Assembly: GCA_028622995.1 (NCBI GenBank)
Contig: JAJQJQ010000032.1
Coordinates: forward strand, 310,001-374,000
DNA: 64,000 bases
Direction of reading: 5' to 3'
Source: Panagrolaimus kolymaensis
Lineage: Eukaryota > Nematoda > Chromadorea > Rhabditida > Panagrolaimidae
Part shown: piece by piece, positions 1 through 9,774 of the stretch
Numbering within the stretch: position 1 is the stretch's first letter
Layout of the letters: every line of letters begins with the position of its first letter
Position numbers and translations under genes: made by a program
Notes under the pieces: generated by a model
Told to the model about the DNA's origin: nothing
Seen by the model: only the letters and a program-made list of their open reading frames with translations
Databases searched by the model: none

Positions 1-237
1 TATAAAAAATGATTTTTTTACAATAATTATAAAAACCCTTTGTAAATAATTTTTAATTAATTAATTTTTGATGTGTTTATGTTCCTTCTTTTTTTTATGT
101 CTCACTTTATTAAAACTGCTAATATTACTCATTCTAAAATGTTACCAAGAATTAAGGATTGAAACAATAAAAAAAATAAGGTTTCATAAAAAATATAAAT
201 GTTTATATGTTTTTTCCATTTTTCTTTTTTTCTACAG

Positions 238-555
238 ATTTTAACTTGGCAAAACGGAATATTATTTGGACAATGTTTGATAATTCTCATAGCATGTTGT
301 GCTGGAATATTTGTATGTCGAAGAATGTTTGGATGTTGTAAGGGTTCGAAGCGGCCCAGAGTTGCAACAAATGGTGAAGATAATCAAGCATTTGAAGTTG
401 CATTAACTGATTTACCTAAATCTGAGCGATCATCATCTCAATTAGCGGCGGCGGCAAAGAAAAATGGAAAGCGAAAAGAAGAAGTGAGATTGCAACAACC
501 ACAACAATCAAATGGAACCACCACCACTTCCTCATCTGTAACTGTAGACCAATGA
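238..555 (+). CDS. Alternative terminal exon 1 (membrane-anchored) of a bli-4-like proprotein convertase gene
   Basis: This is a terminal exon of 105 codons plus stop. It begins at phase 0 after a clean tctacag acceptor at 231-237. It encodes a transmembrane helix (core LIILIACCAGIFVC), then Cys and basic residues (CRRMFGCCKG), then a Lys/Ser/Gln/Thr-rich tail that should be cytosolic. No catalytic domain is present; the upstream exons lie left of the window. Two more terminal exon sets with the same phase follow (999-1067 and 2175-3258). The last is clearly the Cys-rich and membrane part of a furin/PCSK5-type convertase. Known biology: C. elegans bli-4 produces convertase isoforms that share the protease and differ only in their 3' exons. 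Assigning this exon to that gene is inference from phase and order. It could instead end a different membrane protein. Confidence 0.5.
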   Translation: MLTWQNGILFGQCLIILIACCAGIFVCRRMFGCCKGSKRPRVATNGEDNQAFEVALTDLPKSERSSSQLAAAAKKNGKRKEEVRLQQPQQSNGTTTTSSSVTVDQ

Positions 556-998
556 TACTAATGCAGCTAATCATATGTTTATTATGTCTAATATCGTTTC
601 TTTTTGGTTTCATTACCATAACATACACATATATTGTAAAAGTCTTTTACGGGTCTTTTTGTCTTTTTCAAATAATTCCGAACACGGTCTTTTCTAAGAC
701 TCTAACGCTTGCTTTTATTTTTATTAATCAAATCCGCTAGTTTTTTTTAAAAAAGAAAATGCCTAACATTGCTTACACTTTTTTTCTTTACTTGCCTCTA
801 ATTTATAAATTGCTTACGGGAAAATTATTTAGATTAAAAAATATTTGGTTCACTTTTTTGGTTTTTTTTTTTAGTTGACGGGTGCTCAGTAAATAAAAGC
901 ATAGGAAAAAATAAACTTTTATTTGGTGATTAGTTTTTTATGTGTCCTTTTTCTTTATTTTTTGTTTGGAGATTATTTTGGCTATTATTTTATTACAG

Positions 999-1067
999 GA
1001 AAATCCGGCATCACGTTTATGGAAAAAATTTCTTAATTTGGTTCGCCCTATAACTGATGGAATGTGA
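999..1067 (+). CDS. Alternative terminal exon 2 (short soluble end) of the same convertase gene
   Basis: This exon encodes 22 residues and a stop. It follows a ttattacag acceptor at 990-998 and starts at phase 0 with ENPASRLWKKFLNLVRP. An AATAAAG poly(A)-type signal lies near 1188. The peptide is basic and amphipathic and has no membrane segment, so an isoform using it would be soluble. The phase matches the exons at 238 and 2175, so each of the three could be spliced to one shared upstream donor. It is too short to recognise by homology. The support is the splice acceptor, phase, position and the poly(A) signal. Confidence 0.4.
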   Translation, partial: ENPASRLWKKFLNLVRPITDGM

Positions 1068-2174
1068 AAACTACAACAAACAACACCGATGGAAAGGAAA
1101 CAAAAATGTTAAATAGAAAAATCAACTTTTTTGCTTAAATTTTTTTTATTAATTGCTAGCTTTTTTGGAAAAGGAAAACCTTTATTAAATTCAAGAATTT
1201 TTTGGAATTAATAAAGCTTTCTTTATTTGTTTTTTTTAAAGTTTTTTGTTTAATGTAAACATTAACACCCATTAGTTTTCTGCACACATCCCCGCACCAT
1301 TTAGTTTAAAAACCATAGATGCAAAAATTTTGTTTCAAAAAAATAAGCTTTCATCAAACACATTCGATTTTTTTAGGGATGATAACAAAATAGTTCTACC
1401 ACAGCCAAGGGTTTCACGAGGAAAAAATATAATAATTTTGAAACAACATTCTTTTTGTAATTCTTGGGTTATGGTGATCGTGTCAAATTTTTGCTATTGT
1501 TGTAAAAATAATTAATTTAGTCTTTCTTTGATCTTTTAAATGTTAGCATTTTTCTTTCTTCTTGTAATCTCCTCTTCAGAAAAAACCAAAACAAACAAAT
1601 ACAATTAATTCGGGCACAAAATCTCTCTCACCTAATATTAAAATCAACAAAATCCCTATTTTTTTCTTCAATCAATCATATTCCAAAACTTTTATTGTAA
1701 TTCTATCTATTCTTCTTTTAATTAGAAAATCTTTTAAAGTAAAAAAATTTATTGTGTGTAAGATAATTTTGTATTATAAATTGTGCCTTTTAAAAAAAAA
1801 TTAAATTTTATAATTGTTAAATTTTTATTTTATTAATTTTGTTTATAATTATTGTAAAGAAATCATAAAAAAATTTAATAGCAAAAACTTGTCGGAAAGC
1901 AAAAGGATCTCCAAAACAATGCAAAAAACAAATAATTTATTCATCCCATATTAATTTAAAAGCAATACAAAAACATGAAAAACAAAACTCTAAAAATAGA
2001 TAGCAAAATATTGCTTCACAGATTTGGTGGTTGCTTATTTTTTATTCTAAAAGTTAGCAAGTCATTTTTTTGGCTTAAAAAGTACTTCAGTTTGCTTCAT
2101 TTTTCCATTGTGTTACTTACTGTAATGCCATATCCCAATCAATTTTCTGTATAATAAAGCAGTAACTATTTTAG

Positions 2175-3258
2175 ACTGAACAACTTCCAACTTATGAATC
2201 CCCAACATTTTCTGATTTAACATCAGCTGGAAATTGTTATTCTGAATGTCAAGGTGGATGTTCAACATCAAATTCAGCTGCAGCATGTTTTTCATGCAAA
2301 CATTTTACCCAAGCATTAAGAAATCGTGCAGGATTTAAATGTGTTGAAAAATGTGATGATGGATTTTATCAAGATGGAGATAAATGTAAAGCATGTTCAA
2401 CTCATTGTAAAACTTGTGTAAAAGCTGAACAATGTGTTACTTGTCATGGATCTCAACTTCTCATAGATGTTGATCATTTTGGCCATTTTGATCATGGACA
2501 ATGCGTCGAAAAATGTCCCGAAGGATTAATCAGTGATTGTAAGCTGCTGTTAAAGGGACAGACGAGTAATAATAAAAGGGATTTTAGATGATTCAAATTT
2601 GCTTCAATCTCGATGTGTTTTAAAGAAAAATCCTTGCAGTCGAGGCTATTATGAGAATGAACGAAAGAATTGTGTTGCATGTGATAGTGCATGCTCAACT
2701 TGTCATGATTCAGGAGCATTGAAATGTGATGAATGCGCAGTAGGGTTTGCAAATACGACATATGGATTTTGTAGGCCATGTTGTGGTCAAACACCTAATG
2801 ATGAACATTGCGGTAAACTCATCTTATTAAATGATTAAACTTAAAAAATAGTGATTTATTTTAGAAGATTGTTCAGCACCTCGAAAAGCTTCACCAACAG
2901 TCTTATCACCAAGTGCTCATCATCCATCCATATTTAAAACCCTTTTTATTGCATTATTTTCCGTTGCAATATTTATTGGAGCAATATATTGTTGTATGAG
3001 ATGCTTTGATGATGGCATTCTTTCTCCATTAGCATATTTTACAAAATCCGGCGATAACGAGTAAGCTTTATAAAAGATTTTCAAATAAAACAATCGTTTA
3101 AAAGTTTTCCAACTTTAAGATATTCTCAATTAAATAATATTCTCCCGGATGATGATGATGACTCAGATGATGATGCATACGATTCAGATGAAGAAGAGTT
3201 ATTTCAAGTTCGATCCGATAAATTAAAACCTGCAATAACAACAACATCCACCCCGTGA
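2175..3258 (+). CDS. bli-4-like: 3' exons of a furin/PCSK5-type proprotein convertase: Cys-rich repeats, membrane anchor and acidic tail
   Basis: Four exons, 2175-2538, 2588-2812, 2865-3060 and 3120-3258, give 307 residues and a stop. The first two encode furin-like Cys repeats (CDDGFYQDGDKCKACSTHC; CRPCCGQTPNDEHC). The third encodes a transmembrane helix (FIALFSVAIFIGAIYCC). The last encodes a cytosolic tail with YSQL, a YxxPhi-type sorting signal, then a long Asp/Glu/Ser cluster. Membrane-bound furin and PC5/6B have the same order: Cys-rich region, membrane anchor, acidic cluster for TGN/endosome cycling. The S8 protease and P domains must lie upstream, outside the window. The acceptor ttttag at 2169-2174 is phase 0. 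Confident as a convertase C-terminus; the bli-4 name rests on the cluster of alternative ends. Confidence 0.75.
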
Positions 3259-3959
3259 TAATAAATACATTTGATCGTATATCAAGATTTTTAACGGGTT
3301 TATTATATTCACTTTTTTTTCACGAGTAAAGAGAAATGGGCAAAGGTGCCTTCACTTTGTTTTTTAAACATATTTTTTCGTTTCTGGAAATTTAAAAGAG
3401 TTCTATTGTGTAATAATAAAATAAAAAATAATCTATTTTGATACAACAAAAAAAAATGTTTAGATTGCCTAACAAAAGTTGTAAGTAAAACAACGATAAA
3501 GAGGAGTTGTAAAATATGGAAATGAAAGCATCTTTTATTACCATCATTATAAGTTAAAAGAATTGGAAAAAAACATAAAATCTAACAGTTTCCAAATCTG
3601 TACAAATTTTACTATAAAATTGTTTTAAAAAATATAAAAAAGACAATATTGGATTAGTCTGTAACAAAAAAAAATTTGGGCTTGCAAAGCTTATTTTGAA
3701 TCATCTTTTATTTTACCACGACTTTTATTATGCATCCTCAATGGAAGCTGCATTTTTTAAAAAAACTATCAAATTTTCGTGGTTATGCTAATTTTAACTT
3801 TTACCAACTTTTTCTTTCAACTCATCACTCATTCAAGGAAGAAAAACTTGATTAGTTTTATTCACACACATTATTTTTATCGTGTTCCCGGTTATCATGT
3901 ATTTATTCATTTTCATAGTTTTTTATTGACACAATAATTTAATCCTCCTTTTTAGTAAC
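3259..3959 (+). other. Intergenic stretch between the convertase and the repeat-exon gene
   Basis: No coding frame is convincing here. AATAAA-type signals near 3262 and 3413 fit the convertase 3' UTR. A T-run ending in ttttag at 3950-3955, only four bases before the next start codon, looks like a trans-splice acceptor. Confidence 0.5.
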
Positions 3960-4728
3960 ATGGAAATTCCTCCGAAACCTCTTCCACGCATTCGATCGCG
4001 TCCTAGCTTGACGTCATCTCAAACAACATCTGAAAATGGATTCAATGTAAGTTTTTTCCACAAAAAAAACTTTTACTTAATATTGTTGTTTAGAAATTTG
4101 ACTATCAAAAAGACGAGCATGCGCTTCTTGAAGAAACTTCTCCATCTCTTTGTATCGACATGGAAAACTCTCCAAAACCTGTTCCACGCACACGATTGCT
4201 TCCTAGCTTGATATCCTCTCAAACAACATCTGCATTTGAAAATGGATTTAATGTAAGTTTTTTTCCACATCAAACTTTACTTAATATTGTTGTTTTAGAA
4301 ATTTGAAGATCAAAAAGACGATCCTGTGGTTATTGAAAGAACTTCACCATCTCTTCATTTCGACATGCAAAGCTCTCCAAAACCTCGTCCTCGCACGAAA
4401 TTGCTTCCTAGCTTGATGTCCATTCAAACAACATCTGCATTTGAAAATGGATTTAATGTAAGTTTTTTTCCACATCAAACTTTGCTTAATATTGTTGTTT
4501 TAGAAATTGGAAGATCAAAAAGACAAACCTTTACTTCTTGAAAGAACTCCAGAAAGACCTCCTCCATCCCTTCGTAAACTCATCGATCCTCTCTATCAAT
4601 CAACATTTTTCCGTTCAACTGGTAAACTTGGATATGCTGAAAAGCGACGTCTTAATATGAACCTCTTCGCCAAAAATGAAAGTCCAGAGCACAACCGCAA
4701 GTATAGCGACAATGATGATTGGTGCTAA
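3960..4728 (+). CDS. Unknown small protein built from duplicated exons (209 aa)
   Basis: Four exons are 3960-4046, 4094-4252, 4299-4457 and 4504-4728, all phase 0. Exons 2 and 3 are exactly 159 bp and encode two 53-residue repeats that share cores such as SPSL, D-M-x-x-SPKP-x-PRT, LLPSL and QTTSAFENGFN. Exon 1 encodes only the end of one unit, and exon 4 starts with the beginning of another (KLEDQKD) before a unique, basic C-terminus (KLIDPLYQSTFF). The protein is Ser/Pro-rich, with many SP/TP sites and no signal peptide or membrane segment, so a disordered intracellular phosphoprotein is likely. I do not recognise the family. The start is the first ATG after a ttttag trans-splice-like acceptor. 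Confidence 0.8.
4047..4503 (+). repeat. Tandem exon-intron duplication inside the small repeat gene
   Basis: The unit is a 159-bp exon plus a 46-bp intron. Introns 4253-4298 and 4458-4503 differ at one of 46 positions (ttac versus ttgc). Intron 4047-4093 is a slightly diverged third copy. The two full exons differ at about 24 of 159 positions by my count, mostly changing amino acids, while their last 30 or so bases are identical. Confidence 0.85.
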
Positions 4729-5026
4729 CTGTTTTTTTCTTTTTATTTCTTCTGTAAAATAATACTTTGATTGTTGATTTTTAATAAATACTAATTTTGT
4801 TGTTAATTTTATGTATTGTTTCATTATGAAAAAATAAACAAGTTATGCAAGAAAGATCGAAAGGAGGAGTGTTTTGAACATAAAAGTTGTTACCTTTTTG
4901 CTTTGTCGTAATACATAAACCAAAAAAAGAAAATACAGAGATAAAAGGACCTTATTTTTAAAACTTTACAAATACAAATAAACTTTATTACCCAAACATC
5001 CTGAATAATGTACATACATTCCAATT
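4729..5026. other. Convergent 3' flanks
   Basis: No gene is seen. This is the shared 3' flank of the plus-strand repeat gene and the minus-strand ABHD18-like gene. A minus-strand AATAAA signal (tttatt on plus, about 4984-4989) lies just past the hydrolase stop. Confidence 0.5.
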
Positions 5027-8000
5027 TTAATCCACTATAACTTTCTCTGGTATTTTAGAAGGCGTTGACGACGGTTGATACTTTCTCGCAGCTTCCATTG
5101 ATTCTGTTATTGCTTCACGAAAGTAAGAATGCATTTGAATATAAGCTTGAACATGTCCAACACCAGGGATAACTTTTACGTTTGAACCAGGCCAAATATC
5201 AGTTAAATCAGGAACATCATTTCGAATTATGTATGCATCCTAAAAAAACTTTTGGTTGTTTATAAATACGCGAAAAATGCTTACCTCCTCTGCTATAACA
5301 GCTTTGACTAATGATGGCTCAAATGGAACAGGATAATTGCCCAAATTTGTAAATTCTTCCATTAATATCCACATGAACCGTTTACTTTCATCTGTTTGAC
5401 GATCATATGTTTCTTTATCAGCCTAAAAAGATCCAAACATAAATAATATAACGGTAAAAAATTTTTATCCACCATAACTCCACCACGTTGGCAAAAGGTT
5501 ATGAATAAAATGAACTCGTTGAAATCCATTTTTTCGCAAAACAGAAAAATGAATGAATTTTGTTACAAATTTTTATTTGAATCCTTCATCTTCAATCAAC
5601 AACAGCTATGACATCTAAAAATAAAAAGCGAAGTCGCAGCAATCGTCGACGAAGACGACAACGTTCATCTTCTCGGGAAAGTACTGTTACTCTTTCATCT
5701 TCACCTTCACCATCTCAAAGTTCTCCAAAGAAAGCTTTATCAAAGAAGATTGATTTTGAACGTGAAGAAGTTACAATTGATTCATTTGCTTCATATTATA
5801 AGATTCTAATGGAATATCTCACACAAGAACATTGGCTGGCAACCGAAACGGTTGCACCACTTTTATCATTGCAACATGATCATTGTAAATGTTCATTTTT
5901 ACTCGTACGTTTTTCTTTTGCTATTTATCGATTCTAATCTTTGTTTATTATAGTTGGAAGATGCTAATGAAACAATGCCTAATCGTCCATATTGTGAATC
6001 AATTTTCGATGATATCATTTTGATGCATCTTTCTGCTGCATATTATGTTTCAAAGAAAAAGTATTATACCGCTTACAACCTTCAACTTTTAATTATCAGC
6101 ACATATTCAAAAGAATTGCTCCAGAAAGAAAAGGATAGCAATTGGTATCTTCCTTTGTTAAGCACCTTTTGCTCTGATTTAAGAATATTAGCAAAAAGAT
6201 CTGAGGAAGCTGATCATGAATTGGATAAAGAACCTTATTTGCAAGATGTTGCTAATGTGATAATGGCGTTATATCGAACATGCGTAGCTGATAGCCGTCC
6301 TGATTTAAGAGCAACAAAGAAAATTGCAGTTATTCCTATGACCGTCGAACTTTTTCGATTGTATTTTGATGTAAGTTTTCTTTATCACAGAATCATACAT
6401 TTAATCGGTTCTTTTTTTTAGATGAATGCTATGGCTCTTCTAAAACCTCTTATTCGATCTATTGAAAATCTTAATAACTCATTTATTACGTTGATGACCC
6501 TTTCTGATCTCGTTGCTTACAATTATTACTTGGGTAAAAAAGCTATATTTGATGGTGATATGCAAACAGGTTCGTTTTTTATTGTGCTTTGTCTTATTAA
6601 ACTAGAAATTTTTCAGCTAACAAATCTCTTCAACATGCATTTGAACATTGTCCAGAAAGATTTTGGATATCACGCAGAAATATTCTTATTTATTGGTTAC
6701 CAGTCAAAATGTTTTTGGGCTTAATTCCATCTCCAGAAATTCTTAAAGAATATGATTTGCAAGAGTTTTTACCTATTGTTGATGGAGTCAAGTTAGTTAG
6801 TTTTCTTTTTGGTTGTTTCTATGATATCTTTTTTTTAGCCATGGTGACATTCGACAATTCCGCCAAGGACTATCTCATCATTCTCATTTTTTTCTTCAAA
6901 GTGGCATCTTTTTAATGCTTGAAAAGCTTACATCTCTCACTCACTTGGCGCTGTTCAAAAGACTTCACTCAATTATCAATAATCAAAGAGTTAAAGTTGA
7001 TGCTTACTTGCATTTGCTTCAATATGTTGGTGAAGAAATTGAAGATATCGATGAAGCGGGTAATATTATTGCTGGTTTGATTGCTGCAGGAAGAATCAAA
7101 GGATACATTTCGCAATCTCATCAACTGGTTATGCTTAGTAAACAAGAACCTTTTACTCAACAAGTTGCAATGTAAAATCTCAAAGTTTCTTTATGTTTTG
7201 AATAAATTTTTAATCTTTCTTTTTGTTGAATTTTGAAATTGTTGTCAACAGTTTTTACTATTTTTTGTTTTGATATGTAATTATATAAAGAAAACCTTAC
7301 TAATTGATCCAACCAATTACATCCGGGAATCTTAGATATTGCATCACGAAAGTGTGGCGAAGCTAATTCTTTTTCTAATATACGCCATTGAATTGCATCA
7401 CATAGTGCTCCTCCAGTGTACACTGGAGCAGCTGATGATGATGATAAACATGGAACAATGGCGATAGGATCATGTACATTTGAGGCAGCAAGGCACGCCA
7501 TATAACCTAAAGATATTCACTTTTAAAAATGAGCAGCTAAAATAAGCTATGAACCTCCCATAGAAACACCAGAAATTCCAAGTGGCCAATGACCTGCTTC
7601 TTTTGCCCATCGAAGAATAAAATTGCATTCGCCCATTAAAGCAGCACCCATAACAAAAAGATCTGAGACATTCAAAAGTGATGAACTGAATTGATCTAAA
7701 AAAAAGATATGAAGGATAGGATTAAATATGTATTCTTACTTTTTGGTTTTCGTGTTCCATAAAAAGGATTTTCAAGTAATACAGCGCTATATCCTTGTTT
7801 GAGAAGATCATAAGCAAATCCATATTCACGTCGAAAATAAGTATGATCTCCAGTTCCAGCCAAATGAATCACAAGTCCCTTCTTTTTATCGCTATGAATG
7901 GGAAAAAGTCCTCTCCAATGACATACTTCAACATTTTTTGGAAATAACTCTGGACACCATTCATATAATGGAGATGTAAAATAACCATCCATATAAGCTA

Positions 8001-8309
8001 TACCTTTTCGTTGCCATTCCTAAAAATGAGGGAATATATGAAACAATGTCAATTAGCTTTAAAATAATAATACTTACTTTTGTTATAATCATTTTTGGTT
8101 TTTTATCTTCAATAAGTTCATTGATTCGACCTTGGCCCATAACATTATTTCGGAAATATAATAGTCTGAAATGAATTAATTATATTGTTTGCAGGATTCC
8201 TTCAATCAACTTACCGTTCTAAAGTGTGTGGTGAACCCCAAGATTTTGTGAATAATTTTGATAGCAGCAGTGAACGACGAAAAATGAGATCCACATGGTT
8301 TTTAGCCAT
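5027..8309 (-). CDS. ABHD18-like alpha/beta hydrolase (386 aa)
   Basis: Seven exons on minus: 8309-8215, 8165-8078, 8019-7740, 7695-7555, 7506-7301, 5422-5285 and 5239-5027. All phases match. The N-terminus (VDLIFRRSLLLSKLF then WG) aligns with vertebrate ABHD18, which supports the ATG at 8309. Further motifs are MDGYFTSPLYEW, HLAGTGDHTYFRREYGFA and the nucleophile elbow GISGVSMGGYMA (G-x-S-x-G). An Asp (EEDAYIIRN) and a His (GVGHVQAY) complete the expected triad. The family is a poorly characterised alpha/beta hydrolase group that includes mitochondrial members. Intron 5 (7300-5423, 1,878 bp) contains the whole PCID2 gene on the other strand, and exon 1 overlaps the Maf gene start. The junction across that intron is phase 0 and keeps homology on both sides. 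Confidence 0.88.
5608..7175 (+). CDS. PCID2/Thp1-like PCI-domain subunit of the TREX-2 mRNA export complex (457 aa)
   Basis: Five exons: 5608-5904, 5954-6370, 6422-6569, 6617-6791 and 6839-7175. The C-terminal PCI/winged-helix region matches PCID2 well (RRNILIYWLPVKMFLGLIPS; GIFLMLEKL; AAGRIKGYISQSHQLVMLSK). PCID2 family proteins bind Sem1 and a Sac3-type scaffold to couple transcription with mRNA export at the nuclear pore. The N-terminus is unusual: a basic Arg/Ser stretch (KKRSRSNRRRRRQRSSSRES, residues 6-25) and a Ser/Pro run precede the conserved part. This resembles an RS or nuclear-localisation segment. The gene lies entirely inside intron 5 of the opposite-strand ABHD18-like gene, with its stop about 125 bp from that gene's exon 5. 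Confidence 0.9.
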
Positions 8310-9425
8310 TGAAGATGAAATTAAAGATGCTAATGTAGTTTTAGCCAGCCAATCACCCAATCGTTTAGCACTTCTAAAAGAACTTGTAAGTTTTAATTTT
8401 TATTTTTTTAAATTCAAAAATCAAGTTCATTCACGCAAATGAATCACAAAACATGGAAATATATGAAATCAAGTTTTTTTAGGGAATTGAACCCAGAGTT
8501 ATTGTTAGTGGATTTGAAGAAAATTTATCCAAAAGTCTTCCACCAAATGAATTTGTTGAAGAAACAGCCGCTGGAAAGGCGCTCGAAGTTGCAAAACGTC
8601 TAACAGAAAATAAGGTTTGTTGAATTTTCAGTGATAAGGAAAAATAATAAGGATACCTTTGTTATGAACTGTGGTTACTTAAAACTTCATTTCAGTAGTT
8701 TTTAAGCTTGGAAATTTATAAAAAAACTATGAGATTTATTTTTTGATCATGAGCAGCAACAAATTATAAATTTTGAAAGAAGGAACACCTTTCATTGAAC
8801 TCATTTTTTTGTCTAGAAACATATTTTTCCCGAATAATGAGAGAATAAGAAATAAAAATTTTAGTTATTTTAATTTACGATTCTTTAAAATTTGGACCTT
8901 TTAAAAAAATTTTAAAAGCAAAGTTAAGTTAGAGTATATCACGTTACAACAAGAACAACATATGCAGTTTACTAGTAAAATGATGATGACAGTTTTTAAA
9001 TGAACTTTTAGTTAACTACCATATAATTTTAGGAATTTTTTGATATCATTATTGCTTGTGATACCGTTGTTGTAATTGATGGTGATATTATTGGAAAACC
9101 CAAAGATGCCGAAGATGCTTTCACCATCCTCAATCGCTTAAACAATCGATGGCATTCTGTTTTTAGTGGCGTCACTCTCGTGGATGCAAAACAAAATATG
9201 AAAAAATTTCATGTTGAAACCAAAGTTAAATTTGGTGATATTCCATCTGAAATGTTTCGAGAATATATTAAAACTGGTGAATGCTTTAATCGAGCTGGAG
9301 CTTATGGCATTCAACATAAAGCTGCCGCGTTTGTTGAATCCATTAATGGTTGTTATTCCAATATTGTTGGAATTCCTATTTATGAACTTGTAAAACAAAT
9401 GAGAAAAATTTTGTTGAAAAAATAG
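8284..9425 (+). CDS. Maf/ASMTL-type nucleoside triphosphate pyrophosphatase (208 aa)
   Basis: Three exons: 8284-8385, 8483-8614 and 9033-9425. The Maf family hydrolyses non-canonical or excess dTTP/UTP-type nucleotides to monophosphates. Visible hallmarks are the N-terminal VVLASQSPNRLALLKEL, the Asp motif IIACDTVV, KPKDAEDAF, the HSVFSGVTLV strand, TKVKFGDIP, and AGAYGIQHKAA followed by GCYSNIVGIP. The length is normal for a single Maf domain, with no methyltransferase domain as in vertebrate ASMTL. The start is the only in-frame ATG before the conserved strand; the frame is open further upstream after a tttgcag site at 8187-8193, a possible trans-splice acceptor. Its first 26 bases overlap the first codons of the ABHD18-like gene. 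Confidence 0.88.
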
Positions 9426-9774
9426 GCTTCTTTTTTTTGAAATACTTTATTTTGTTGATTTTTTAGATTTTTTTTTACCAGATAAAACTATTTTTTGTTG
9501 AGGATACGTTTTTTAATTTTGTAAAAACAAAAAATATTACAATTAAAATTCATCAATGCCCTTTTTTTAAGGTTTCTAAAATTGGATAAAAGAAAGTAAC
9601 ACCAAGTTCTAAACATTTTTTTAAAATGAGAGTTGCTCGCTGCTTCAACTTTCTTTTACCAAATTAAAATTATCTTCAAACTTCTACAATAATAATATTT
9701 ATAATATAAAAAACCCTAAGATTGATTTGATTACAATTTTTTTAAATAATAATAACACTTTTTTATTTATGTAT
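9426..9774. other. Convergent 3' flanks of the Maf and MSK genes
   Basis: This is AT-rich sequence with no credible open frame. It separates the plus-strand Maf stop from the minus-strand kinase stop and should hold both 3' UTRs. Confidence 0.5.

Noticed and set aside
1330..1515. Plus-strand frame with RDDNKIVLPQPRVSRG between convertase end exons
   Set aside because: The only plausible acceptor (ttttttag near 1375) gives a phase incompatible with the other terminal exons; not enough to call a fourth alternative end.
9138..9398. Minus-strand frame opposite the last Maf exon
   Set aside because: Antisense shadow of a confidently identified exon.
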